Shown in pieces: positions 1-8,161 of a stretch of DNA of 64,000 nucleotides (its first letter is position 1; each line of letters starts with the position of its first letter). The position numbers and the translations under genes are program-made. Below the pieces are notes generated by a model, which had not been told where the DNA came from, did no database searches, and saw nothing but the letters and a program-made list of their open reading frames with translations. The stretch spans positions 744,001 to 808,000 of the forward strand of contig NZ_JAGSYH010000004.1 in the NCBI RefSeq assembly GCF_025685685.1, given 5' to 3'. The stretch comes from Acidicapsa dinghuensis (GTDB taxonomy: Bacteria > Acidobacteriota > Terriglobia > Terriglobales > Acidobacteriaceae).

Positions 1-1067
1 CGCTGAAACTCGCCAGTCGCCGAATATAGACGGGTCGTCATTTCGCAGCCGTCCAGATAGTGTGCTACGAGGGAGTCATTCCAGTGTTCAAACGCGTGGA
101 GGTGTTTCCGAGACTGCGGTACGAGATCGTCCCAAGCCTTAGGTTCAGGTCTCTCAAGACTAATAGATACAATTCTCCCGAGCGGTGCGTCGTGTGTTGT
201 CATCGCTTCCAGCGAGTCTTTTCTGAGGCAGGCGCTGAAGCTTCTGCCTTCAAGATCAACGAGCTTTCGAGGAGGCTGGCAAAAGGGAGCCTCGTGAAAA
301 AAGAAGCGAGTCTGGGACGCCGATTCCAGGGATACCACCGTGTACCCCAGCGAACAACCGTTTTCAGATCCCTGTATGATCAGTCGAAGTGAGGGGCCAT
401 CTCCCGCATAAAAAACCTCACTGTCCGAGACTGAAGCTTCTCCCAAACGATGATGTCTGGCGGCACGACGGGTCTGATATACCCCCTCGATTTCTTCGTG
501 GACGTAATGAAAGCCGCTCCCGTCATTGTCAAATACCAGACCTCGGTAGAAACCCCGTGGGAGCGAATCTGGCAAGAGCAGTCCGTTGTCCAGGTCGTAG
601 AAAGCAATTTCCTGAACATCTTCTCCCCCAATTCGAAGGGCAAATGCGAGATAGCGGCCGTCTGGAGAGACTTGGAGGATTGCGAGGGACGTGTTTGAGT
701 CCCGGCCAAGGATCTCGTTCGTTAGGAGAAGTGTCTCCATTCCACCGTCATTGCGATGATAGAGTGCCTTTTGCTCTTCATCTGCTCTGCGCCTAAGATA
801 GAGCAGCCCGCCATGTCTGTCAGATATTGGGAGATCAATAACCTCTACCGACAGCAATTCCATCACGCGTTCCTCGATTGAAGACCGGAGCTGATCGTGA
901 CCGTGGAGGTACTTGCGATATGCTTCCTGTTCACTACGAATAAATGCACGCGTAGCGAGAGAGTCCTGTTCCTCGAGCCAGCGGAAAGTGTCTTCCACTT
1001 CGATCCCATGCAATACCTCGTACACGGCCTCGGGCCGATAAGAAGAGGGGTCCAACATTGCGCTCAT
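1..1067 (-). CDS. S9 prolyl oligopeptidase family protein (partial, C-terminus off the left edge)
   Basis: Translating the minus strand from the ATG at 1067 gives an uninterrupted frame of about 355 residues that runs off the window. It begins MSAMLDPSSYRPEAVYEV and continues with a 'DTFRWLEE' stretch typical of the Peptidase_S9 N-terminal beta-propeller domain (D-P-Y-RWLE-type motif). It then has propeller-like strands such as 'VSPDGRYLAFAL' and 'LVFDNDGSGFHYVH'. The catalytic alpha/beta-hydrolase half lies outside the window. The ATG overlaps the stop of the upstream kinase gene by 4 bp (ATGA), so the two are probably translationally coupled. S9-type peptidases next to PqqD/lasso genes can be lasso isopeptidases (known for AtxE2). 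That role is an inference here, because no precursor is visible. Confidence 0.8.
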   Translation of the reverse strand, partial: MSAMLDPSSYRPEAVYEVLHGIEVEDTFRWLEEQDSLATRAFIRSEQEAYRKYLHGHDQLRSSIEERVMELLSVEVIDLPISDRHGGLLYLRRRADEEQKALYHRNDGGMETLLLTNEILGRDSNTSLAILQVSPDGRYLAFALRIGGEDVQEIAFYDLDNGLLLPDSLPRGFYRGLVFDNDGSGFHYVHEEIEGVYQTRRAARHHRLGEASVSDSEVFYAGDGPSLRLIIQGSENGCSLGYTVVSLESASQTRFFFHEAPFCQPPRKLVDLEGRSFSACLRKDSLEAMTTHDAPLGRIVSISLERPEPKAWDDLVPQSRKHLHAFEHWNDSLVAHYLDGCEMTTRLYSATGEFQ

Positions 1068-2413
1068 GCGGCCACCTCCGACGCCTTTGCTAGCTCCCAC
1101 TTCGTCCGCCGCAGCATCGACCGCAAGAGAGGCCACGCAAGAGTGGGATCTGGCCGGTTGCGATTTGCCGCCCAAGCGACGAGACCGTAGAGGAATGCTG
1201 CGATGGAAGGAGCGACTGAGATCGTCTTTTCCAGAAGCGCGGTCGCTGTGTGCATTCTCCAATAGTCGGCATAGAATCGGCGCAGTGCGCTATGGCTATC
1301 GGCAACAAGCGGACTCGATCGGGCGAGATCCGCCAATAGATGCTCCGCGGACATGAAGGGGTGACCGATGTAGGTCTCAGCCCAATCTAGAAAGACCGGC
1401 CCCCCAGGCGCGGCAATGACGTTTCCGTGCCCAATGTCCCCATGTACCAATGTCTCCGGTATGCCAGCACTCGTTAACTCTTGAAGGGCCGACCGCACAT
1501 CATCTTGCAGACTCTCTAGCTCTACACACGTCAGAGGCTTAGGAATGGTCACTTCTTGCGCGAGCATGGCCTGCTGTGCGTCCTCAAAGAAGAGCTCCAA
1601 TAAGGACGCTATTCGCTGGCATGTCCAATCCTTTGCACCCAGGATTGACCAGGAGCACGTATCGACGGCGAGCTCTTTTTGCATCGTGGCAAGAGCAGCT
1701 AAAGCCTGTTCGCACTGCCGCACATCATTCGACTCGTTCAATGGAACTCCTTGAACACCCTGCATGAGCCAGCCATTCCATTCGGGGATAGTCGCTAACG
1801 TTTTCGGCAAATACTGAGGAAAGCGCCGTGTCAGTTCCGCAGTCAAGGCGTACTCATGTGTGTTGGGATGTCCCACCGCTTTGAACCATTTGCTGCTCCC
1901 ACCACCGAACGCAAACGAGAGAAGGCAAAAGTTGATTCCTTGGTTCATATGGCGGAAATGCGGAGAGAGGTTACGCCAATTCCTGTAACCAAGAATCGCA
2001 AATAATTCATTGATCCATCCCAAACGAGCAAATCGTCCCAACTCAGTGGCCTCCCCGTGCATTATTTGGCGCACCATTGTTCGTTCTTCCTCGGACAGCT
2101 CGCCTGGCGGTACGCTGTGGAGCGGTGTGAGTGCGTAAGCTCGAGAGATCATCTTCGGAGGATCAATTAACTCATGTACCGCGCAGTGGTTCTGCTGGAG
2201 CGAACTTGGCAGCAGCGCAAGTTGCAGGGTATGGAGAGCGTGATTCTGCACAAGGGACTCTGTTAAAGCATCCGCGGTGCGAACATGTAGTTGGATCGGG
2301 CTCCGTAGCAGAACCGGTCCTGACTCAGTCTGTGACACCACAATTTGCATGGATTGCGGATCAATGACGACCACCCTGTACTCGATTGAATTTGATCTGT
2401 CGAACATCGTCAT
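1064..2413 (-). CDS. APH-fold phosphotransferase/kinase of a RiPP-like cluster
   Basis: The product is 449 residues. The C-terminal half carries the aminoglycoside-phosphotransferase/choline-kinase catalytic signature 'VHGDIGHGNV' (catalytic Asp and Mg-binding Asn) followed by 'VFLDWAE' (DxW-type metal loop). The N-terminal ~100 residues ('YRVVVIDPQ...') form a separate domain reminiscent of a Nudix-like beta-strand start. The same layout recurs in the paralogue at 15354-16835. The gene sits 29 bp downstream of the PqqD-like gene and overlaps the S9 peptidase start by 4 bp, so the three look like one operon. Starts GTG 2416, ATG 2413 and ATG 2407 are all possible. The substrate is unknown: it could be a peptide, as in lasso-peptide-tailoring kinases, or a small molecule. 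Confidence 0.75.
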   Translation of the reverse strand: MTMFDRSNSIEYRVVVIDPQSMQIVVSQTESGPVLLRSPIQLHVRTADALTESLVQNHALHTLQLALLPSSLQQNHCAVHELIDPPKMISRAYALTPLHSVPPGELSEEERTMVRQIMHGEATELGRFARLGWINELFAILGYRNWRNLSPHFRHMNQGINFCLLSFAFGGGSSKWFKAVGHPNTHEYALTAELTRRFPQYLPKTLATIPEWNGWLMQGVQGVPLNESNDVRQCEQALAALATMQKELAVDTCSWSILGAKDWTCQRIASLLELFFEDAQQAMLAQEVTIPKPLTCVELESLQDDVRSALQELTSAGIPETLVHGDIGHGNVIAAPGGPVFLDWAETYIGHPFMSAEHLLADLARSSPLVADSHSALRRFYADYWRMHTATALLEKTISVAPSIAAFLYGLVAWAANRNRPDPTLAWPLLRSMLRRTKWELAKASEVAA

Positions 2414-2445
2414 CACGGGAGCCTCATTTTGCTACAGGTCGTACG

Positions 2446-2706
2446 CTACACGCAGAAGTGAAACAAGCGTTTGGCTTTGAGGTCCGCAACGAACTCGTCC
2501 ACGTCAGTGGAAATCACTGCGCGGTCCATGCCGGTCTGACCTGCAATCGCATCTTTGATTTGTTCGAGGGTTTTGCCGTTGGCGAGTTGGGTCCAAATCA
2601 GGGCCCCGATCGGATTCAGACTGAAGAATTGGTCCGAGTTAATATCCAGGATGACTCCGCCATCCTGGTCGACTACCGAGCGAAGCTGTGGGGTTGGAAA
2701 TTCCAT
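2446..2706 (-). CDS. PqqD-like / RiPP recognition element (lasso B1-type) protein
   Basis: This 86-residue protein matches the PqqD fold pattern: an N-terminal beta section ending 'GGVILDINSDQFFSLNP', then 'IGALIWTQLANGKTLEQI', then a helical half with 'TDVDEFVADLKAKRLF'. PqqD/RRE proteins bind leader peptides of ribosomally made natural products and hand them to modifying enzymes. A strong Shine-Dalgarno (CCGGAGGAACGAA) lies directly before the ATG. It is the first gene of the minus-strand operon with the kinase and S9 peptidase. A shared 20-bp element lies about 230 bp upstream. No partner cyclase is visible, so the pathway may be incomplete here or use another enzyme. Confidence 0.82.
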   Translation of the reverse strand: MEFPTPQLRSVVDQDGGVILDINSDQFFSLNPIGALIWTQLANGKTLEQIKDAIAGQTGMDRAVISTDVDEFVADLKAKRLFHFCV

Positions 2707-2934
2707 TTCGTTCCTCCGGATCGGAGATCAATCTCACAACGTCATTGCGGGAACGCATTGCTGCGATCTGCCGCGCCGGTGAGAAGATGAGGCGCGCACC
2801 AGATGGCAAGGGTGGTGGGTCCTTAGTCTGCCCGCAGCGATAGACCCGTGATTCTCACTCCGGACATGTGCTGGAACTCAAACTCGATCGATCCAACTGT
2901 GCAAAGGAGTGTGCCACTCGAAGACACTTACAAA

Positions 2935-2954
2935 CAATTCGTAGAAGTGGACAA
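2935..2954 (-). promoter_or_regulatory. Repeated element copy A (upstream of PqqD operon)
   Basis: Read on the minus strand, TTGTCCACTTCTACGAATTG. It matches copies at 12071-12090 and 15230-15249 at 17 to 18 of 20 positions, and lies between the AraC-type gene and the PqqD-kinase-peptidase operon. All three copies can also be read in one frame as V-(R/H)-F-Y-E-L. They may therefore be an operator/promoter element or remnants of a short coding sequence. Confidence 0.45.
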
Positions 2955-2991
2955 AATGCAGAGAGCTTGTTCGATCGACAAGCGAGTCGAG

Positions 2992-3513
2992 TTAGAGTAA
3001 GTCTGGATCGTCAGACTCATCATTCTCGCGCGCCGCTTCGGCGATTTCCTCGTCAGCTCGCGCCTGGCTCTGCCGGCACCACTCGATCGGCGACATATGC
3101 ATATGATCCTGGAAGAAACGATAAAAATTTCGTATGTCGGCGTAGCCGAGATCCCGTGCGACTTCAGCTACTTTCGTGACTGGATAGCAGGAGAGCAGCG
3201 ACAATGCATAGTCAAGCCGCACAGCTGCAAGGCGCTTTTGCAGACTCATGCCGTATCGCGTCTCAAACCTTCGACGCAACGTCTTCTCCGAGACTCCCAT
3301 CTCTCGCGCGATAACACCGATGGTGAGCCGCGCATTCGCGTGTTCGCTGTCGATGATGTCATAGATGAGGGCAGCTGGATCGTCGAGTGCTCCACGTCTC
3401 GGATCTCCCGATGGATACCGCCGACGCTCGCGAATCTCTGCAATCACTTTCTTCTCGACACTGTTTGGATGATTCGTCTTCTGTCTGGCCACAAAGGGTC
3501 CCCTGTCGCGCAA
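2992..3513 (-). CDS. AraC-type helix-turn-helix regulator (DNA-binding domain only)
   Basis: The product is 173 residues. The central and C-terminal part is a canonical AraC/XylS double helix-turn-helix: first helix pair 'TIGVIAREMGVSEKTLRRRF', then 'VTKVAEVARDLGYADIRNFYRFF' and 'HMHMSPIEW' at the end of the second unit. There is no cupin or sensor domain; the first ~55 residues are basic and low in recognisable structure. It is transcribed in the same direction as, and just upstream of, the PqqD-kinase-peptidase operon, with the repeated element in the 285-bp gap. It is therefore a good candidate local regulator, though this is inferred from position. Confidence 0.8.
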   Translation of the reverse strand: MRDRGPFVARQKTNHPNSVEKKVIAEIRERRRYPSGDPRRGALDDPAALIYDIIDSEHANARLTIGVIAREMGVSEKTLRRRFETRYGMSLQKRLAAVRLDYALSLLSCYPVTKVAEVARDLGYADIRNFYRFFQDHMHMSPIEWCRQSQARADEEIAEAARENDESDDPDLL

Positions 3514-4130
3514 TCAGCAGCGGTCAAGCAGAGTTGGAATCCCGGAATGAACTGCCAGATCCAGAATCTTCTCCGGATGGTCAGCGCATCGTACTCCAAC
3601 GAATTCGCTGTTGCGGAAGTCTTGCCGGGGGCCTTTTTCGTGCTATATGGTGATGCGACACCTCCTGAGCCTGCGCGACAAAGAACGTGCCTCTTCACTA
3701 TGCCCGGTGTCCAAGAAAGCAACCGTTCTTGCATTGCGGCAATCAGCGCGCCGGGGCTGCTGCATCGGGGAGCCTCGCTCGGTGCAAACCAATCCCGCGT
3801 GCATCTCGCCTTGAACGGAGTGCCTCCCGGATGTTGCCGGAGAATCATTGGCAGCTTGCATAGCGCTTGGCTCTCCTCTCACAGGATGGCGTTCGATGTA
3901 GTGAGCGAAACAACACGAAAGCAAAGTATCTTGAAACACCGAGACAGCCTCTGTGACAGGCTCGTGTTTCCTATAAGCAACGGTGAGCTATCGTCATGTT
4001 GCATTTGCGAAACAGCCTCTCTTGTGACTGACAGCTCTCACGTCCATAAATCCAATATTAGACGCGGCGGGAACCGTTACCGATTCACGCAAGGGATGAC
4101 AGAAGTCATCAGTGAAGTGAGATTGATCAG
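3514..4130. other. 617-bp gap between AraC-type gene and ABC exporter, no intact gene
   Basis: No reading frame here has convincing protein character. The long plus-strand frame crossing it also runs antisense through the AraC gene and has no recognisable domain. The segment 3670-3890 keeps a faint resemblance to a lasso-type B2 (transglutaminase-like) protease; see the separate pseudogene entry. The divergent promoters of the AraC gene and the exporter should lie here, but no clear -35/-10 pair was picked out. Confidence 0.4.
3670..3890 (+). pseudogene. Possible decayed lasso-type B2 (transglutaminase-like) protease remnant
   Basis: In one plus frame the segment reads 'CPVSKKATVLALRQ', then 'ARRGCCIGEPRSVQTNP', a stop, and then 'TECLPDVAGESLAA'. 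Lasso B2 proteases contain a Cys-containing segment, then a 'RRG(I/L)..R.CIGV' stretch, then 'P..AHAWVE' and a short 'DVAG' tail. The order and spacing are similar. With a one-base shift, bases 3798-3803 GTGCAT can supply the missing Ala-His. Stops and shifts mean no functional protein could be made. The resemblance is weak and read by eye only. Confidence 0.22.
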
Positions 4131-6005
4131 ATGACTGTCGTTGCTCGCAAAACACCGGGAGACGCTCCGCTGAGCACAACGCATTGGATTGCAAAACGAA
4201 TCCGTCAATACTTTGGGCATCTCATTCTCAGTTTCCTTCTTGCGTCCCTGGCCGGGCTGATCGCGAATGCAGATCCTCTCTTAATGCGCCATTGGCTGGA
4301 CATTTCTCTTCCTCAGCGGCAGCTGGTCAATTCGCTTGTGATGGTTGCTCTCATTGCTCTTTGCTTCATCGGGCGAACGGCCATCAATGGCCTCGCATCC
4401 CTTCTTGGATTTCGCGTGAGTCAGCTGCTCGGTCACGATTTGCGCAGCGAACTCCTCGAACACATGACGCGGTTGTCGGCTGATTGGCATGAGAATACGC
4501 TGCTAGGCGAGAAGCTGAGCCGGATTGAACAAGACACCGAGCAGATCGCACAGTTCTCCGCCGACGCTCTCGGGACGGTCCTGCGATCGCTGATTTTCTT
4601 TCTCCTCAACCTCGTCATTATGTTCACGCTAAGCTGGCGGATGGCTCTTACCGTACTACCGCTGCTGCCACTCTTCTTCGTTGTGCGATGGCGGTTCAGG
4701 AGGCTAATTGCATCCCGCGCCGACAGGGCTCAGGCAGAGCTTGGCAAGGCGTCGAGTCAGTTCGCCGAACATCTGAACGCGGTTCCCGAGATCCAGGCGC
4801 TCGGCGCGGAACAGCGGTGCATCGACAGATCCATCGAGGTGCGCAGAGACATGATGGGGGCCCAGTGGTCACAGAGACGGGCAGAAATCGCCTTTTCCGT
4901 GGCAGTCACGGCCGTAATGGCTTTCGGGATTTTGCTACTGCTTGGTCTCGGGAGCCACGAATATCTTGAGGGATCGTTGACCATCGGTACGCTTGTTGCC
5001 TTTTATGCGTACGTCACCCGAGTCTTTGACCCAGTATCGACGGCGATGGAGCTCTATTCGCGTTCCCAGCGCATGATGGCGAGTATCCGTCGTGTCCGTG
5101 ATGTCCTCGAGACCGACACCAGCGTCCCCGATTTCGGGCACATTGACATCGGGCAAGAGCCGCGCCTACGCCTCGGACTTGCCTGCAGAGATTTGGAGTT
5201 TCGCTACACCTCCGATAACGAAGTGCTGCGGCAGGTGTCATTCCACTTGGCGCCGGGAGAGAGGATCGCTCTTATCGGTGAGAGCGGTTCTGGCAAATCT
5301 TCACTTGCTCTGCTCCTCGCTCGCATGGCGGACCCTAAAGCCGGCGAGATCGAATTCGAGGGAATGCCGCTGCAGGATTACACTCTCGCCGCGGTGCGGC
5401 GCGCGATCTGTTACGTATCGCAGCATCCCGTTCTATTCTCTGGGAGCATTCGAGAGAATCTCCAGTACGCCAGGGAGCACGCCTCGCTAGAAGAAATGAA
5501 GAGCGCACTCAAAGCCGCACAGCTACGAGCCCTGATCGAACGACTCCCAAAGGGGATCGACACCCTGCTCGGCCCCGGCGCATCCTCGCTCTCGGGAGGA
5601 GAGCGTCAGCGCCTTGCAGTCGCCAGGGCGCTGCTGCGAGAATCGGCGATTCTGATCCTCGACGAGGCTACATCTGCACTCGACATGCCCACCGAACGGC
5701 GGATACTAAACTCCATCTCAAGATGGAACGCCAATCAGTCGATCGTCTTCATCTCACATCGAGTGCGCTCCATTACCTGGGTCGACCGGATCATTCTGCT
5801 GGATCGGGGGCGGATTGTCGCGGAGGGCAATCACGAGCTGCTCTACCGTCAGTCCGCAGCGTATCGGCGTCTCTTTGAGAAGGACGAGGGCCCTGAGCCG
5901 GTGGAAGAAACGGCGGTGACCCGACTCGGCGTACTCCGAGCTGGGGGCCGGTCCAATGACGCAGAGCAAACGATCGCGTTCCAATCGCGGGTCAGTTCAA
6001 AGTAG
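4131..6005 (+). CDS. ABC exporter, fused permease and ATPase (peptide/RiPP exporter type)
   Basis: This 624-residue half-transporter has six predicted N-terminal membrane spans over residues ~25-310 (ABC_membrane domain). They are followed by an ATPase domain with Walker A 'GESGSGKSS', a Q-loop 'YVSQHPVLFSG', the signature 'SLSGGERQRLAVARALL', Walker B 'ILILDEATSALD' and H-loop 'FISHR'. There is no C39 peptidase domain. Such exporters usually secrete peptides, lipids or drugs as homodimers. Its position beside PqqD, kinase and S9 genes suggests export of the cluster product (lasso 'D' role), an inference. Its 3' end overlaps the convergent PAS gene by 14 bp. Confidence 0.88.
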   Translation: MTVVARKTPGDAPLSTTHWIAKRIRQYFGHLILSFLLASLAGLIANADPLLMRHWLDISLPQRQLVNSLVMVALIALCFIGRTAINGLASLLGFRVSQLLGHDLRSELLEHMTRLSADWHENTLLGEKLSRIEQDTEQIAQFSADALGTVLRSLIFFLLNLVIMFTLSWRMALTVLPLLPLFFVVRWRFRRLIASRADRAQAELGKASSQFAEHLNAVPEIQALGAEQRCIDRSIEVRRDMMGAQWSQRRAEIAFSVAVTAVMAFGILLLLGLGSHEYLEGSLTIGTLVAFYAYVTRVFDPVSTAMELYSRSQRMMASIRRVRDVLETDTSVPDFGHIDIGQEPRLRLGLACRDLEFRYTSDNEVLRQVSFHLAPGERIALIGESGSGKSSLALLLARMADPKAGEIEFEGMPLQDYTLAAVRRAICYVSQHPVLFSGSIRENLQYAREHASLEEMKSALKAAQLRALIERLPKGIDTLLGPGASSLSGGERQRLAVARALLRESAILILDEATSALDMPTERRILNSISRWNANQSIVFISHRVRSITWVDRIILLDRGRIVAEGNHELLYRQSAAYRRLFEKDEGPEPVEETAVTRLGVLRAGGRSNDAEQTIAFQSRVSSK

Positions 6006-7287
6006 AAAGCACCTTTGCGATGTCGTCGGCCGGCGGCACATCCTCGACAGGGACAACGATGTTGATGATGTGATTGGCTGCGCCGTCCTCTCGGCGGACT
6101 AGCAATACAGTCATTCGGGCCCGAATGACTCTCCCATCCTTATGGACTAGCCGTTTGGCCGCTTCGTAGTGGTCGAGGTGCCCAGCCGCAAGTTCCAGAA
6201 AACGACGACGTCCTTCGCGAAGATCTTCGGGATGTACGAAGTGAGCAAAAGGGGTGCTGCTAATCTCTTCGGTTGCATACCCCAGTAATTCCTGGAAGCG
6301 TCTATTGCTCGTCCCCACGATTCCATTGAGATCGACCATGACAATGCCGACTGGCAACCGCTCCAGTACAACCTGGACTTCCCTCTGCTTCAATCGCAGT
6401 TTCTTCCCGAGGGCAACTTCATCGGCTCGATCCTTGGCGACGCACGCAATGGCAGACGGTGCCTCGTTTGGAGATTCAAACAGCGGATAGATCCCAAACT
6501 GCACGAGGGTCTCCCTACCGGTCTCGCGATGCTTCAACTTCAATCTCGGTGAATACTCATCGTTCATACCGGATTTCAAGACATCGAAGTAGTGGCGGGC
6601 CGAATGGCGGTCATCTGGGGCGAAGCAGTCCAGAACATCGGTGCCGTCGATCGAATCGAAGTCGATGCCGGTCATCGCCGCCACCGTCGGATTGGCATAG
6701 ATGATGCGAAGGTTTGGATCGAGGAGAAGTAGGAAATCCGAACTGTTGTCAGCGAGTGCGGCAAGCCTCGAAGCTTCTGCCTCGAGGCTGGACATCCATC
6801 GTTCCTCCGTAATCATCCCCAGATAGCCAACAACGCGTCGATTTCGGGAGAAGATCGGGAACGCGGAAATATAGGCTCGAAAGACAGATCCATCTCCACG
6901 AACCCTGATGGTCTCGACATTCCAGTACGGAAAGCCAGCGCGCAGGCGTGCCTCAAGCTCCTCCCATTGCGATTTCCGAGAGTCCGGTAGTGGGAGAGCC
7001 TTTCCGATGATCTCCTCACGGCTCATGCCGAAAATGCGCTCTAGGGCATCGTTGCAGCGCTCCACCAGGCGGCCGAACCGGAACTCCGCAACTCCGACAT
7101 CAGGCCGATCATAGACAAGCGCACGAAGAACGTCGTTCTGAGATTTGAAGGCGCTGACCCTCCAGTAGAGATAGAGGCAGGCACTGAGTGCGACGAGGCA
7201 CAAGAATACTAATGCCGAAAGCGCCGGCCCCTCTCCGAGCCACGGAAGGACCCAGCCCAGGTCGCCAATCATCGCGATGGAACACAT
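5992..7287 (-). CDS. Membrane-anchored triple-PAS sensor protein without output domain
   Basis: The product is 431 residues. One membrane span near residues 22-44 ('ALVFLCLVALSACLYLYW') is followed by three PAS repeats. The first is at ~55-165 ('GRLVERCNDALERIFGMS'), the second at ~170-290 ('IIYANPTVAAMTGI') and the third at ~300-415 ('VGIVMVDLNGIVGTSNRR'). The repeats contain typical PAC tails such as 'VHKDGRVIRARM'. No GGDEF, kinase or methyl-acceptor domain follows, so it must signal through partners or be a truncated sensor. It is convergent with, and slightly overlaps, the ABC exporter. No partner gene lies immediately downstream. Confidence 0.75.
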   Translation of the reverse strand: MCSIAMIGDLGWVLPWLGEGPALSALVFLCLVALSACLYLYWRVSAFKSQNDVLRALVYDRPDVGVAEFRFGRLVERCNDALERIFGMSREEIIGKALPLPDSRKSQWEELEARLRAGFPYWNVETIRVRGDGSVFRAYISAFPIFSRNRRVVGYLGMITEERWMSSLEAEASRLAALADNSSDFLLLLDPNLRIIYANPTVAAMTGIDFDSIDGTDVLDCFAPDDRHSARHYFDVLKSGMNDEYSPRLKLKHRETGRETLVQFGIYPLFESPNEAPSAIACVAKDRADEVALGKKLRLKQREVQVVLERLPVGIVMVDLNGIVGTSNRRFQELLGYATEEISSTPFAHFVHPEDLREGRRRFLELAAGHLDHYEAAKRLVHKDGRVIRARMTVLLVRREDGAANHIINIVVPVEDVPPADDIAKVLSTLN

Positions 7288-8161
7288 GGCCTCGTTCAGA
7301 AATGCGCTCCCTTCTCAGCCCATACTGATTGCAACGCCCCCGACGTCGCTTCGGCCACGCTCCGGCATCAACGGAACGCATCACGGAGACACACTCGCTT
7401 ACGAAGCGGGCCCGACAAATACCGCGTGCTTGACAACGCTCCTTCACTAAAGCTCAAGACTCTCGCCTTAATGTTGCAGGCTGAGCCGTACGCTACATGG
7501 ATATGGTCGATCGAGCTGTTGAAGCGTTACAAGAAAGTCCGTGGAATACTCCGAGCTAACATCTGCGCGATCTCAAGGGTCCGTTCGTCGCGAAAAGGAC
7601 GTATCGTCCGGGAGGATGTGTTAGTGTCCTGCGCAACGCAGATCAGGGGATGGGGGAGGACTACAGTCGAATGAAGACCGACTTTGACAGCTTCTTCGCG
7701 TAGGTCGATGTCTCTTCTGATGGAGCCTTTCGGTGCGAGGGTGAAAGTCCGGAGCTTGCATCGAATCTGCTTCGCTCGCGGGCATTTCGGCTCGCTTGCA
7801 AAAGACGATAACAGCAAATCGCTTTCTTTTGCAACGCGAAGCTAGGCCGACGATTCACCACCGGGGGCTCGCTGCGCTTCCTCCTATCCTTAGAATCCTC
7901 TTGACGTAATCAGTTGTTTAATACGCGTCGAGTAACTCCATTATGGCTCCGCTCCATGACAGTCGTCCGGCTAGGGGCTGCTGTTTCCTATGCGCAACAC
8001 TTCCTGCTTGTCACTCGTGAAAACTTCGCCAATATAGTTAAACGCAAACAAACTCTGAAACCCTTTTGCGAGTTTTTACATCGACTTAAATGTCATTGAT
8101 CGCCAGCCGCGTATCGACTTCGTCTAATTCTGGACTAGCCCGACTGAAACGAGGTGCTCCA
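7288..8161. other. Gene-poor stretch before the CHAT gene
   Basis: About 870 bp with only short, compositionally unconvincing frames on both strands. Near 7672 a short frame reads MKTDFDSFFA then stops; it resembles the start of a Y-family DNA polymerase, but nothing further supports this. The 3' end holds the Shine-Dalgarno (GAGGTG) of the CHAT gene. Nothing else is recognised. Confidence 0.4.

Noticed and set aside
2707..2934. Lasso precursor peptide between the repeated element and the PqqD gene
   Set aside because: Only a 34-codon GTG frame is present; it lacks a Shine-Dalgarno, and the Glu positions do not fit a 7-9 residue ring.
3097..4134. A 345-codon open frame on the plus strand
   Set aside because: It runs antisense through the AraC-type gene, is very rich in Ser/Cys/Arg, shows no domain, and has no Shine-Dalgarno.
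7672..7850. Short frame MKTDFDSFFA like the start of a Y-family DNA polymerase
   Set aside because: A stop follows at once and no further polymerase motif is seen in any frame; probably chance.
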